A stretch of DNA of 64,000 bases from Natronomonas gomsonensis (lineage in GTDB: Archaea > Halobacteriota > Halobacteria > Halobacteriales > Haloarculaceae): NCBI RefSeq assembly GCF_013391635.1, contig NZ_JACAWU010000001.1:434001-498000 (forward strand). The letters run 5' to 3'. The position numbers were made by a program, and so were the translations under genes. Each line of letters starts with the position of its first letter. Positions within the stretch are counted from its first letter, which is position 1. Below are positions 46,868-55,824 of the stretch, in pieces. The notes under the pieces are model-generated. The model was not told the DNA's origin and did no database searches. It saw nothing but the letters and a program-made list of their open reading frames with translations.

Positions 46868-47875
46868 TCAGGGCGTCAGCCGTCCGGCCAAACGCCACGT
46901 CACCGTTCCGTCATCGACGAGGGCGAACACCATCCGTTTTCGAACGCCGTGAGCCAGTCGAACGTCGAGCGCCAAATCCCGCGGCGACAGTTCGGTATCC
47001 GCTGGCAGTACCCGGACGAGCAACTCCGAGTGGCCGAGGTCGTCGACCGACTCCACGTCGGCGTAGGTGCGGAAATCCGCACCGAACTTGAAACCGGTCT
47101 TCGGGACGACGCCCCGCCGGCGGAGTTCACGATACACCGTCAGCCGGCGGTCGAACCGCTCGCCTTCGACGGCCCGGCCGCGCTCGGTGACCGCCTCGGT
47201 GCCGCCAGCAATCGAGAGAACGCCCGTCTCGACCAGATGGGCGGCTTCCAGAAGCGACAACTGGAGCGTGTCGTCGTCGCGACCCATCCGCTGGCCGTAG
47301 AAGCCGTGCTCGTAGAGCGGTTCGGGCGGGTCCCAGCAGAGCACCCGGTCATCGAGCAGGACCCCCTCGACAGTGTCGTCGAGAGCGAGGTCGCTGGAAC
47401 CGGTGACATCGGGAGCGTCGGTCTCGAGGTACGTGATTTCGCTCTCCTCGTCGACGACCGCCAGGACGACATCACCGAGCGACGCGAGTTCGACGGACGC
47501 CCGCTCGCCGACGACGCGAACCCGGTGTTCGACGGAGCCGTCCCACGGCCCGTCCCCGCGTGGATGGACGACGAAGTCGACTTCCTCGTCGGCGTCGACC
47601 CAGTCCTCGCGGGCGACCGAGAGATAGAACCCCCGGTCCCGCAGGTCTCGGTAGACGAGGAAGTCGACGACGATGTCGTCGTGTTCGGTGAGGAAGCCGG
47701 CGAAGGCCTCGCCGTCGACCGAATCGAGGTCCCCGCGGTAGAGGAGGTGGGCAGCCTCGACGCGGGAGAGGGCGACCCCATCCCCTTGGGGGCGGCCGTA
47801 GCCACGAGAGTCGTAGTAGCGCTCGCGGCCGTTGGCGCCGACTTCGACGACGCCGTCGGTGAGGTGTCCTTCCAT
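46868..47875 (-). CDS. endA: tRNA-splicing endonuclease
   Basis: 335 residues, the two-repeat haloarchaeal form. The C-terminal unit holds the active-site segment TGFKFGADFRTYADVESVDDLGHSELLVRVL with Tyr, His and the downstream Lys region (HGVRKRMVFALV). The N-terminal unit (YDSRGYGRPQGDG...FLVYRDLRDRGFYLSV) is the structural repeat. It cuts bulge-helix-bulge introns, chiefly tRNA-Trp and tRNA-Met in haloarchaea. It would be the candidate processor for the odd tRNA-Thr insertion at 19092. Confidence 0.93.
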   Translation of the reverse strand: MEGHLTDGVVEVGANGRERYYDSRGYGRPQGDGVALSRVEAAHLLYRGDLDSVDGEAFAGFLTEHDDIVVDFLVYRDLRDRGFYLSVAREDWVDADEEVDFVVHPRGDGPWDGSVEHRVRVVGERASVELASLGDVVLAVVDEESEITYLETDAPDVTGSSDLALDDTVEGVLLDDRVLCWDPPEPLYEHGFYGQRMGRDDDTLQLSLLEAAHLVETGVLSIAGGTEAVTERGRAVEGERFDRRLTVYRELRRRGVVPKTGFKFGADFRTYADVESVDDLGHSELLVRVLPADTELSPRDLALDVRLAHGVRKRMVFALVDDGTVTWRLAGRLTP

Positions 47876-48001
47876 CGTGTGAGGGTTGGCGGGTGCGGGC
47901 GTATAGCCGCTACGGTCGCTAGGCCGTGACTTGTTCTCCGTCGGTTCTTGCTCGGGTTGCGATATTCCATCAATACCGGCTCCGAAAGCCCTCGGACACG
48001 G

Positions 48002-48715
48002 CTACACAACCTCACACCCGGAGTCGAGACACCGCTCTCCGCCGGCCGTCTCGAACCGTGGAAGCCCGCAGTCACACGTTCCAGCGACCGTTCCGTCGGG
48101 TATGGAGAACCCGGTATCACAATCCGGGTAGTTCTCGCAGCCGGCGATGAGTCCACCGCGTCTGAGAACACGGAGGTCTCCGGTGCAGTTCGGACAGTCC
48201 CACTCCCGGTCGAAGCGCTCGACCACGGCGTCCAGCAGCGACCCACACTCGTAGTCCAGACACAACTCGAAGTCGGCGCCGCGTTCGACCCGAAACAGTG
48301 GGAGTCCGCAGTCGCAGGTCGAATCGAGCGTCGTGGCACCCGAGGGAAGCGAGTGGCGCTCGGCACAGTCGAGACAGAGGACTTCTCCGCTGGAACGGAC
48401 GAGTTGGCCGCCACAGCGACAGTCTCCGACCGGCGTCCCGGCCTCACCCACGTCGTGTTCGGTCACGGCCACCTCGCCGGCAGCTTCGATACGAAGCGTC
48501 TCCTCGCCGTCTGTGGCGACCAGCCAGAGGGGGTCGTGGGTCAGCGAGAGGTCCGCCGGACGGGTGAGCCACGCGACCGGTTGGTAGCCGTCGGCATCGT
48601 GGACGAGGACGGTGTCGTCGGGCTTGACGACGATGAGAACGTGACCGCGCTGTCGGGTCTCTCGGCGGCCGTCGAAGTAGACGTTGCAGTCTCCGGCGAT
48701 GGTGGTCGTCGGCAT
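48002..48715 (-). CDS. NucS-like N-terminal domain fused to zinc ribbons
   Basis: 237 residues from the ATG at 48715. The first 90 residues (GDCNVYFDGRRETRQRGHVLIVVKPDDTVLVHDADGYQPVAWLT) match the DNA-binding N-terminal domain of the NucS/EndoMS endonuclease. The nuclease domain is absent. Instead there are about four cysteine clusters (CRCGG, CDCGLPLF, CPNC...CENYPDCD, CDCGLPRF), the last pair like topoisomerase I C-terminal zinc ribbons. It is probably a single-strand DNA-binding accessory protein in repair. Distinct from true NucS. Confidence 0.7.
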   Translation of the reverse strand: MPTTTIAGDCNVYFDGRRETRQRGHVLIVVKPDDTVLVHDADGYQPVAWLTRPADLSLTHDPLWLVATDGEETLRIEAAGEVAVTEHDVGEAGTPVGDCRCGGQLVRSSGEVLCLDCAERHSLPSGATTLDSTCDCGLPLFRVERGADFELCLDYECGSLLDAVVERFDREWDCPNCTGDLRVLRRGGLIAGCENYPDCDTGFSIPDGTVAGTCDCGLPRFETAGGERCLDSGCEVV

Positions 48716-48815
48716 ACGGGTGGTGGTCCCGGCATCCCACTTGAAGACTCGGGCGATTAAACTGACCACACATCGACGCCCGAAACCTCAGGTGTCGAGA
48801 GGCGAATCTGAACGT

Positions 48816-49994
48816 ATGAACGAGCACAGCGCCTATCGAGCCGCCTTCGAGGGGCGGGAGCTACCGACGGCCTTCGTCGACCGCGCGGCGCTGGCGGCGA
48901 ACATCGCGCGCACGGCCGACCGAGCGGACGGCCTCCCGGTTCGCGTCGCCTCGAAGTCCGTACGGTGTCGGGCGGCGCTGGAGCGAATCCTCTCCGAGGA
49001 CGGCTTCGAGGGCGTGATGTGTTACACCGGCCGCGAGGCGGTCGACCTCGCGGACGCGGGGTTCGACGATTTGCTCGTCGCCTACCCCGTCGTCGGCGAC
49101 GCTGAACTCCGTGCAGTCGCCGAGTGCGTCGCCGAAGGCGCCGAAATCACGCTGCTGGTCGACTGCGTCGAACACGTCGAGCGAATCGCGAACGCCGCCG
49201 AGAAAGCGGGTGCCGACGTGCCGCTGTGTCTCGACCTCGATTGCTCGACGGAACATTTCGGCGTGTACTTCGGCGTCCGTCGGTCGCCGGTTCGGACGGT
49301 CGAGGATGCCCTCCCCCTCGCCGAAACCGTCACCGAAGCACCGGGCGTCCACCTCACGGGACTGATGGGTTATGAGGCCCAAATCGCCGGCCTGCCGGAC
49401 CGAAACCCCGCCAACGGGGCCCTCGAAAACGCCGCGATGCGCCTGCTCAAGGAGCGCTCGAAACCCATCGTCCGCGAGCGCCGACAGGCCGTCGCCGCGG
49501 CGCTGGACGAGGAATACGGCCTCGAATTCGTCAACGGCGGCGGGACGGGAAGCGTCGAGTTCACCCGCGAGGACCCACACGTGACGGAGGTAACCGTCGG
49601 GTCGGGCTTTTTCGCGCCGCGACAGTTCGACTGGTACGACGACCTCGACTACGAACCCGCCGCCGGCTACGCTATCGAGGTGACCCGCGAACCGACCGAC
49701 GGCGTCTACACGTGCCGCGGCGGCGGCTACGTCGCCTCCGGGCCGGTCGGTCCCGACAAGGCTCCCGTCCCGTGGCTCCCCGAGGGGGCCGACCTGCTGG
49801 ACAACGAGGGCGCCGGCGAAGTCCAGACGCCGGTCCGCTACGACGGGGACCTCGCGGTCGGCGACCCGGTCGTGATGCGACACGGGAAGGCGGGCGAGTT
49901 GTGTCGGTTCTTCGAGGAGTTGGCGGTCGTCGACGGCGATGAAGTCGTCGACACTTGGAGTACGTACCGAGGTGATGGCCGATGTTACATCTGA
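48816..49994 (+). CDS. PLP-dependent alanine racemase-like / D-threonine aldolase-like enzyme
   Basis: 392 residues from the ATG at 48816. The fold-type III barrel starts PTAFVDRAALAANIARTA and the PLP lysine is in VRVASKSVRCR. The substrate pocket segments MGYEAQIAG and VNGGGTGSVEF follow, then the C-terminal domain of DSD1/low-specificity aldolases (FEELAVVDGDEVVDTWSTYRGDG). It could act on D-threonine, 3-hydroxyaspartate or a related D-amino acid. Its stop overlaps the next gene by 13 nt, so the two are coupled. Confidence 0.8.
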   Translation: MNEHSAYRAAFEGRELPTAFVDRAALAANIARTADRADGLPVRVASKSVRCRAALERILSEDGFEGVMCYTGREAVDLADAGFDDLLVAYPVVGDAELRAVAECVAEGAEITLLVDCVEHVERIANAAEKAGADVPLCLDLDCSTEHFGVYFGVRRSPVRTVEDALPLAETVTEAPGVHLTGLMGYEAQIAGLPDRNPANGALENAAMRLLKERSKPIVRERRQAVAAALDEEYGLEFVNGGGTGSVEFTREDPHVTEVTVGSGFFAPRQFDWYDDLDYEPAAGYAIEVTREPTDGVYTCRGGGYVASGPVGPDKAPVPWLPEGADLLDNEGAGEVQTPVRYDGDLAVGDPVVMRHGKAGELCRFFEELAVVDGDEVVDTWSTYRGDGRCYI

Positions 49995-51259
49995 CCGACG
50001 GCATCTGGGAGAACTGGTCGGGGAGCGTCAGCGCACGTCCGACACACGTCCACTACCCCGAAACCGAGAGCGAACTCCGAACGGTCGTCGAAAACGCCGA
50101 GGGAACGCTCCGGGTCGCCGGTGCGGGCCACTCCTTCCCACCGGTCGCGAAATCCGAGGCGACGTTGGTTTCACTAGAGCGCTATACGGGAATCGTCGAC
50201 GCCGACCCCGGAGCGCGGCAGGTGACCGTCCGTGCGGGGACGCCGCTGTGGCAGTTGACCGAGACGCTGGCGGAGTACGGCCTCATGCTGGAGAACATGG
50301 GCGACATCGACGCCCAGTCGATAGCCGGCGCGCTGTCGACGGGCACCCACGGCACGGGTACCGACTTCGGCGTGATGGCGACGCAAGCCGCCGGAGTACG
50401 GTTGATTACCGCCGACGGCTACGTCCTCGACCTCGACGGCGACGACGACCGCTTCCCCCACGCACAGGTATCACTCGGCACGCTCGGCGTCCTCAGTACC
50501 GTCACCCTCGACGTGGTCGACGGCTATCGCCTCCGCGAGCGGAAACGGCCGGTGGACATCGAGGACGTACTCGCGAACCTCGAGGCCTACCGCGAGTTTC
50601 GCAACTTCGAATTCTGGTGGTTCCCGCACACCGATACGGCGCTGGTGAAGACGCTCGAAGAGACCGACGCGGCTGGCGAACCCGGCCGTCTCGACGCAAT
50701 CGAAGAGCGCATCGAGAACCTCGCGTGGGAAGGCATCAACCGCATCGGCAGACGGCTACCGCGGGCTGCGCCGATGTTGAACTGCATCACGACGGGGACG
50801 TTCGCCGACTCCGAGCGGGTCGGCCCCGCGAAGGACATCTACCCGACGACCCGCGACGTGCGGTTCAACGAGACCGAGTACGGCGTTCCCCGCGAGGACG
50901 CCGCCGACACCCTGCAGGAACTCCGCGATGTCGTCGAATCCCACGACGTGCTGTTCCCGGTCGAGTTCCGCGACGTGGCCGGCGATTCGATACCGCTGTC
51001 GCCGGCGACCGGCCGCGATTCGACGTTCATCGCGGTCCACGCCTACCATCGCCGGCCCTACGAGTCGCTCGTCGCCGGCGCCGAAGCCGTCTTCGACCGC
51101 TTCGAGGGCCGCCCCCACTGGGGGAAACACCACACCAAGACCGCCGCCGACCTCGAGTCACTGTACCCCGAGTGGGAGTCGTTCCTCGACGTGCGTGCGG
51201 AGTTAGACCCGGAGGGGTTGTTCCTGAACGACCACCTCCGTGGAGTCTTCGGCGTCTGA
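49982..51259 (+). CDS. FAD-linked sugar-lactone oxidase (D-arabinono-1,4-lactone oxidase family)
   Basis: 425 residues. The N-terminal FAD-binding PCMH domain reads RVAGAGHSFPPVAKSEATLVSLERYTGIV and QSIAGALSTGTHGTG. The C-terminal ALO domain ends with YPEWESFLDVRAELDPEGLFLNDHLRGVFG, the family signature. It oxidises aldonolactones or alditols with oxygen or another acceptor. The 13-nt overlap with the PLP-enzyme gene suggests a joint pathway, not established here. Confidence 0.88.
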   Translation: MLHLTDGIWENWSGSVSARPTHVHYPETESELRTVVENAEGTLRVAGAGHSFPPVAKSEATLVSLERYTGIVDADPGARQVTVRAGTPLWQLTETLAEYGLMLENMGDIDAQSIAGALSTGTHGTGTDFGVMATQAAGVRLITADGYVLDLDGDDDRFPHAQVSLGTLGVLSTVTLDVVDGYRLRERKRPVDIEDVLANLEAYREFRNFEFWWFPHTDTALVKTLEETDAAGEPGRLDAIEERIENLAWEGINRIGRRLPRAAPMLNCITTGTFADSERVGPAKDIYPTTRDVRFNETEYGVPREDAADTLQELRDVVESHDVLFPVEFRDVAGDSIPLSPATGRDSTFIAVHAYHRRPYESLVAGAEAVFDRFEGRPHWGKHHTKTAADLESLYPEWESFLDVRAELDPEGLFLNDHLRGVFGV

Positions 51260-51315
51260 CTCCAAGGGCCACTACGTCGGCCGATTTAATACCGTTCGAC
51301 ACCGACGCTCGGTAG

Positions 51316-51831
51316 ATGCCGAACTCGAACGCGAAGGGTGACCGCCGGGAGCGCGAACTCGTCAACGAACTCGACGGGGCCGGGTTCGCGGTGATGCGAG
51401 CGCCGGCCTCCGGCAGCGCGACCGAGCGGGAACTGCCCGACGTACTCGCGGGCGACGGCGAGGTGTTCTACGCCATCGAGGCGAAATCTTCCAGCGGCGA
51501 TCCGATTTATCTGACCGGCGAGGAAATCGAGGCGCTCGTGTACTTCTCGCGGAACTTCGGCGCGAAACCGCGGGTCGCCGCCCGCTTCGACCGCGAGGAC
51601 TGGTACTTCTTCCATCCCGGCGACCTCTATACGACCGACGGCGGTAACTACCGAGTGAAGAAGGAAACCGCCATCGCGGAGGGCACCGACTTCGCGGAGT
51701 TCGTCGGCGACTCCCAGAAAGTTACGCTCGAAGAGGTCGCCGTCGACTCCGACGACGGCCCCGACCGCGACGTGCTGGAAGCCCTCGCACGCGGGGACCT
51801 CTCGGTCGACGATGCCGCCGAAATGCTGTAG
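51316..51831 (+). CDS. hjc: Holliday junction resolvase Hjc
   Basis: 171 residues. [51 protein letters not shown] contains the archaeal Hjc catalytic set (E near residue 13, D in the LPDVL motif, E-x-K in IEAKSS) and the Ser-rich loop. It cleaves four-way junctions in recombination. A C-terminal extension ([20 protein letters not shown]) is usual in haloarchaea. A T-rich stretch follows the stop (cgtttttagttaatt), a likely terminator. Confidence 0.95.
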   Translation: MPNSNAKGDRRERELVNELDGAGFAVMRAPASGSATERELPDVLAGDGEVFYAIEAKSSSGDPIYLTGEEIEALVYFSRNFGAKPRVAARFDREDWYFFHPGDLYTTDGGNYRVKKETAIAEGTDFAEFVGDSQKVTLEEVAVDSDDGPDRDVLEALARGDLSVDDAAEML

Positions 51832-51976
51832 AAACCCGATTCGTCTCGTTTTTAGTTAATTGAGTGAACGTGGGTACAGTGCCACCCATCACAGTCACCC
51901 GAACGGATACCTCTTCGGAATATTATCGGATTATCTTCGAAACGTTCATGTGCTTGGTGGATAATCGTAAACTGAA

Positions 51977-52144
51977 ATGAGTAGTTCGGAGAACGTTCGG
52001 GCGTCGGGTTCGGAGAACGGTGTACAGTCGTCGTACGACTACCGGAACGGCGAACCCGCGTTCATCATCGCGGACGTCACGACCGACGACGCGTGGCTGT
52101 CGGTCCCCGCCGGACAGGAAACGGACCTCTCGGAGTGGCGGTAG
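51977..52144 (+). CDS. Small haloarchaeal protein (DUF7556-like)
   Basis: 55 residues, short enough to be missed by ORF filters. The core YDYRNGEPAFIIADVTTDDAWLSVPAG is a pattern I associate with a conserved small haloarchaeal family of unknown function. It is preceded by an A/T-rich promoter-like region (ggataatcgtaaactgaa) and ends 1 nt before the convergent SWIM-protein gene. Confidence 0.65.
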   Translation: MSSSENVRASGSENGVQSSYDYRNGEPAFIIADVTTDDAWLSVPAGQETDLSEWR

Positions 52145-52792
52145 TCACTCGATAAGCATCTCCTCGCGGACCGCAAGCCGCGCGTACGGGAAGGCGTAAC
52201 GCGGCCGCTCGTCGAGGGGCGAGTCGGCCTCGCCCGAAAACGGGTAGACGACCTCCACGACCGGGTCATCGGGCGGATACCCCTCGTTTTTCGGGTACTC
52301 CGCGACCGTACACCCAGCGGCGTCGATGTAGCGCTCGTCTGCGCGCTCGTCGGTCAGTCGATAGACGACGACCGTATCGCCCGTCTCGCGGTCGGTCGCG
52401 ATGTCGCCGCGTTCGAGCCAGCAGTCGCCACAGACCGCCGGTCCCGACTCGGGGACGAACGATTCGTGGCCACAGACTGCACAGTCGGCCCGCCGCTTGC
52501 CCGGCGCCGGGACGCGTCGTTCGGTGACCTCCAGTGCGACTCGACGGAGGTGTTTGCAGCGCTCGCCGCGGATTTCGTGGTCCGGACAGGTACAGTCGCC
52601 ACGAGGGAGGTCGACGACGTAGGTGGCACCGGAACTGCTGTCGACGGCGTATCGGCCGCTACCGAGCGGTCTGACCGCCATCGGCTCCGTCCACGCCCGC
52701 GCCGACCGGTCGTCCAGCCGGCGCGTATCGGGCGCCAGAGGCCGCCGACGCGAGGAGTCCGATGACGCTGGTGTGTGTTCTGGATGCGTCAT
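52145..52792 (-). CDS. SWIM zinc-finger protein
   Basis: 215 residues. CTCPDHEIRGERCKH (near residue 70) is a SWIM motif (CxC...CxH), a zinc-binding DNA or protein interaction fold. A second zinc pair (CAVCGH...CGDC) follows. The C-terminal 90 residues (TVVVYRLTDERADERYIDAAGCTVAEYP) are compact alpha-beta and not recognised. SWIM proteins occur with recombinases and transposases; here it is a core-region gene. Function unknown. Confidence 0.85.
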   Translation of the reverse strand: MTHPEHTPASSDSSRRRPLAPDTRRLDDRSARAWTEPMAVRPLGSGRYAVDSSSGATYVVDLPRGDCTCPDHEIRGERCKHLRRVALEVTERRVPAPGKRRADCAVCGHESFVPESGPAVCGDCWLERGDIATDRETGDTVVVYRLTDERADERYIDAAGCTVAEYPKNEGYPPDDPVVEVVYPFSGEADSPLDERPRYAFPYARLAVREEMLIE

Positions 52793-52995
52793 GTTCCAGT
52801 CGAAACGTAGGCGTCGAAGGCTAATGAGTCACTCGACGTTTCACGACCGTTCACGCCGTTTTTCAGCCGAAATATCGCGCCACCACCCCCTATTTCGAGT
52901 GTCCCTTCGAACCGCTAGTCGTCCATCGGTCATCGTCGACCCGCCGGCGCCTCGCCTTCGAAGCGCTTTTGGCCCACACCGTCGGAATCCCGACC

Positions 52996-53193
52996 ATGGA
53001 CCGTGATGCCGTCGTCGAAGCCATCGTCGCGTTCGTCGGCGTTGCCACACTCGCCGCCATTATCCTCTATATCGGCAACACCTACAACGACGGCGGGCTT
53101 TCGGGCGACGGCGGCGTCGCTCTGGTCGGCGCTATCGCCTTCTTCATCGTCTTCATGTCCGTCATCGGCGTCGGACTCTCCCGGCGCTACTGA
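52996..53193 (+). CDS. Small two-helix membrane protein
   Basis: 65 residues from the ATG at 52996. Two hydrophobic helices (VVEAIVAFVGVATLAAIILYIG and GVALVGAIAFFIVFMSVIGVGLS) are linked by a Gly/Asp-rich loop, with RRY at the end. A typical haloarchaeal small membrane protein. The stop overlaps the convergent priL gene end by 7 nt. Confidence 0.65.
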   Translation: MDRDAVVEAIVAFVGVATLAAIILYIGNTYNDGGLSGDGGVALVGAIAFFIVFMSVIGVGLSRRY

Positions 53194-54251
53194 GCGCGCC
53201 AGTCAGCGAGTTGTTCTTCGGGGGCCGACTCCAGCCGCTGTTCGTAGTACGACAGCGGGTGCTCGATGGACTCACACAGTTCGTCTTTGTCGACACAGTC
53301 GCCGTAGTCGTCCATGACCGCACACGACGGCGGCGCCGCGACCGACCCCTCGCCGCCCTCCTCGCGGAGTCGGTCGACCTGCTGGCGAATCGACTCGGCG
53401 GCCTCTCCCGAGACCGCGCACAACTCGACGACCTCGTCGCGGTCCAGTCCCGCACTCACGAGGAAGGCCACGAGGGAGAACCGCGAGCGGTCCGAAAGCG
53501 CCTCCCCTTCCCGAGCACGGGTCAACAGCGCACGCATACACGGCGGAAACAGTCCCGGTACCACCGCGTCGAACGCCGTCGGCGGGTCGAGGTCCGCGAC
53601 GCTACGGCGAATCGCCGACAACTCCGTATCGAGCGGCTCCCCGATGGCTTCGGGCACCGACAGCGGAAGCCCCTCCTCGACGCGACGCCCGACGGCCTCC
53701 CGAAGCAGCGTGTACAACTCCGGCCGCGAGACGGGGACGCGCCCCGAGTCGAGCGGTCGGCCGACCAGACGCCACCGCTCGCCCGACAGCGCCGCCGCGA
53801 GTTCGAGATACGCCGTGACGGCGACGCTGAACTCCCCGTCGCCAGTGGGTTCGATGCGCCCCGATAGCCCGAAATCCGCGAGCAGGCGGTCGAGCGTGAG
53901 TCGCTCGCCGCCGGCGCTCTTCAGCTCCAAATCGGCCTCGAAATCCTCGACGAACCGCTCGCGGGCCGTCGCGGCCTCGGCGGCGGCGTACTTCTCGACG
54001 GCACCCGGCACGTCCAGAAGCGAAACGAGCACGCGAGCGACCGGATAGGAGAGCAGTTCCGCCCGGTCGCTCCAAGCTCGTGGGTCCTCGGCTTCGGTCG
54101 TCCCCTCCAACAGCGCGCGCTGGACGCGCTCGCGGCCGCGCTCGACGGCCGGTCCCCCCTCGACAACGAGGGCTGCGAGGTCGACCTCCGCGGCCTCGAC
54201 GGCCTCACGGGAAGCGTCGAGGAACGGGTACCGGGCGTGGAGCCGCTGCAT
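53187..54251 (-). CDS. priL: DNA primase large subunit
   Basis: 354 residues from the ATG at 54251 (MQRLHARYPFLDASREAVEAA). The N-terminal part is helical. The C-terminal iron-sulfur domain has cysteines in PPCMRALL, VVELCAVSG, PPSCAVMDDYGDC and DELC, together with LSYYEQRL. With PriS it makes replication primers. GC-rich hairpins fill the 419-nt upstream gap. Confidence 0.93.
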   Translation of the reverse strand: MQRLHARYPFLDASREAVEAAEVDLAALVVEGGPAVERGRERVQRALLEGTTEAEDPRAWSDRAELLSYPVARVLVSLLDVPGAVEKYAAAEAATARERFVEDFEADLELKSAGGERLTLDRLLADFGLSGRIEPTGDGEFSVAVTAYLELAAALSGERWRLVGRPLDSGRVPVSRPELYTLLREAVGRRVEEGLPLSVPEAIGEPLDTELSAIRRSVADLDPPTAFDAVVPGLFPPCMRALLTRAREGEALSDRSRFSLVAFLVSAGLDRDEVVELCAVSGEAAESIRQQVDRLREEGGEGSVAAPPSCAVMDDYGDCVDKDELCESIEHPLSYYEQRLESAPEEQLADWRAQ

Positions 54252-54670
54252 GCTCTCGGGTATCGTTGCGGGGCCGATAAACGCACCGACCCCGGCCGCA
54301 GGATTATTCGTTTTGGGAATCGGGCGTGGGAACGAGGACAGCACGACCTCGAAAGCCCTCGGCGCGCTGGCGGTCGCTGCTCGGGATACCCTCACTTCGT
54401 TCGGGTAGTGCCCGAGCAGCGACGCTCCTTCGGCGCCACCGTGCCTCGCCCTTTCAGTCCGCCGAGGATGTCGCTGTTCGACCCCCTGTAGCCCTGCCCT
54501 TCCCCGGGTTGCACGGGCCGACGGCCCGCGAACCTACATCGCGGCGCGTAGCGCCGCGCATGTCGCGCGGTCGGCCAAGGCCGACACGCGCTCCCGGCCG
54601 AATAAAATCGACGCCATCTCCAGAGAGTCGACACGCCTATACTCGCCGCCCCCAACGCGAGGAACAACCC
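54252..54670. other. GC-rich intergenic region with hairpins
   Basis: 419 nt without a supported gene. It has a 13-bp perfect inverted repeat (GTCGCTGCTCGGG at 54373-54385 with 54411-54423), a GCGGCGCG/CGCGCCGC-type hairpin near 54541 and a GTCGGCC/GGCCGAC one near 54570. The first encloses ccctcacttcgttcgggtag. It could be a miniature inverted-repeat element or transcript stabiliser. Confidence 0.4.
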
Positions 54671-55258
54671 GTGCGCCTCAGGTATCGCTGTCCCGGCTGT
54701 CGGACGACGAGTAACCTCCACGACCCCGACTGTGAGTTCGAGGGCACCGACCGCCGACACATCGAGAAGGCCTACACGGACCTCTTGGCGCCGCTGTCGG
54801 CCCGTCCCTACGACGACGAGGACGCACTCCGCGAGGCGCTTCCGGAGCGGTGGAGCGGCCTCCACGCCGCCGTTCTGGGTCGCCTCCGAGGGGACCAACG
54901 AGTCGTCGACGAAGACGACGAACTCCGACTGCTGACGCCCGAGGAATACAAAGAGCGGGTCTCTCAACCCACCTTCGAGCCGCTGAAGACCATCTACGAG
55001 GAGGGCAGCGTCCCCGGTGCCCACGACAACAGCGTCTTCGCCATGATAGCGTTCTACGAGATGGTGGGGCTCTCGTGGGAGGAGACCCGCGAGAACACCA
55101 TCGACTGGCTGGAAACCTCGGGAACGTGGAACCGCGGCGGCTTCGAGGAGGCCTCACCGGCCGAGTTGGTCGACTCGAAGAAACACGTCTACGAACAGGG
55201 CTACGGCTGGAAGGAGAAGGCACAGGCCGCGAAGGCGGTCATCGACCGCCACCTCTAG
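54671..55258 (+). CDS. Conserved haloarchaeal zinc-finger-start protein
   Basis: 195 residues with a GTG start; longer in-frame extensions run through the hairpins and are unlikely. RYRCPGCRTTSNLHDPDCEFEG gives a CxxC plus C zinc site. The rest is helical (EKAYTDLLAPLSARPYDDEDALREALPERWSGLHAAVLGRL, EEGSVPGAHDNSVFAMIAFYEMVGLSWEETRENTIDWL). That closing segment is reminiscent of the primase C-terminal helical domain. Its place divergent from priL is suggestive, but no function is known. Confidence 0.65.
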   Translation: MRLRYRCPGCRTTSNLHDPDCEFEGTDRRHIEKAYTDLLAPLSARPYDDEDALREALPERWSGLHAAVLGRLRGDQRVVDEDDELRLLTPEEYKERVSQPTFEPLKTIYEEGSVPGAHDNSVFAMIAFYEMVGLSWEETRENTIDWLETSGTWNRGGFEEASPAELVDSKKHVYEQGYGWKEKAQAAKAVIDRHL

Positions 55259-55641
55259 TCGGGCGACCACCGATACCGCGTCGTCGTCGTGCCGTCGAAG
55301 CGCGGACCGGGGCCGTGTTCCTCGAAGGCGGCGCGTTCGACGGCTTCGTGGGCCGCCTCGTCGCCGTCGGGGACGAGCAACTCGACGGACATTCCCTCCC
55401 GTTCGGCGAAGCGGGTCGGCTCTTCGAGCAGTCGCTCACAGAGGTCGGCGTCGCCCTCCAGTTGCGTGACGTGGACCGTCGTCCCCTGTGCGTCGTAGCT
55501 GACGAACCCCGCGACGCCGTCGTCGGCGTCGGCGACCCGAACCGTTCGGTCGTGGACGAGGTTGCGCATCACGTCGGTCGGCGCGCCGGTCAGCGTCGCC
55601 AGCCGTTCGGCGTCGGCCTCGACGGCGTCCCGGATGTCCAT
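55255..55641 (-). CDS. GNAT-family N-acetyltransferase
   Basis: 128 residues from the ATG at 55641. MDIRDAVEADAERLATLTGAP, VRVADADDGVAGFVSYDAQG, VTQLEGDADLCERLLEEPTRFAEREG and AVERAAFEEHGPGPRF follow the GNAT strand-helix order, with a weak acetyl-CoA loop (the usual Q/RxxGxG/A is degenerate). Target amine unknown. Convergent with the zinc-finger gene, overlapping by 4 nt. Confidence 0.7.
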   Translation of the reverse strand: MDIRDAVEADAERLATLTGAPTDVMRNLVHDRTVRVADADDGVAGFVSYDAQGTTVHVTQLEGDADLCERLLEEPTRFAEREGMSVELLVPDGDEAAHEAVERAAFEEHGPGPRFDGTTTTRYRWSPD

Positions 55642-55824
55642 ACACCCGATAAGACACTCGCGGGAAATAAACTTCCCCCGCACGGGAGGAAGAATGACCT
55701 CGCTGGCGACGCAATAATCGCCGTAAGCCGCCCCCGAAGCAGGCCCACGGAACATGGACAGGATTATCTCCTGTGACTGGCTACCGGCGGGTATGAGCCA
55801 TCACACCGTACAGCAGGTGATCGT

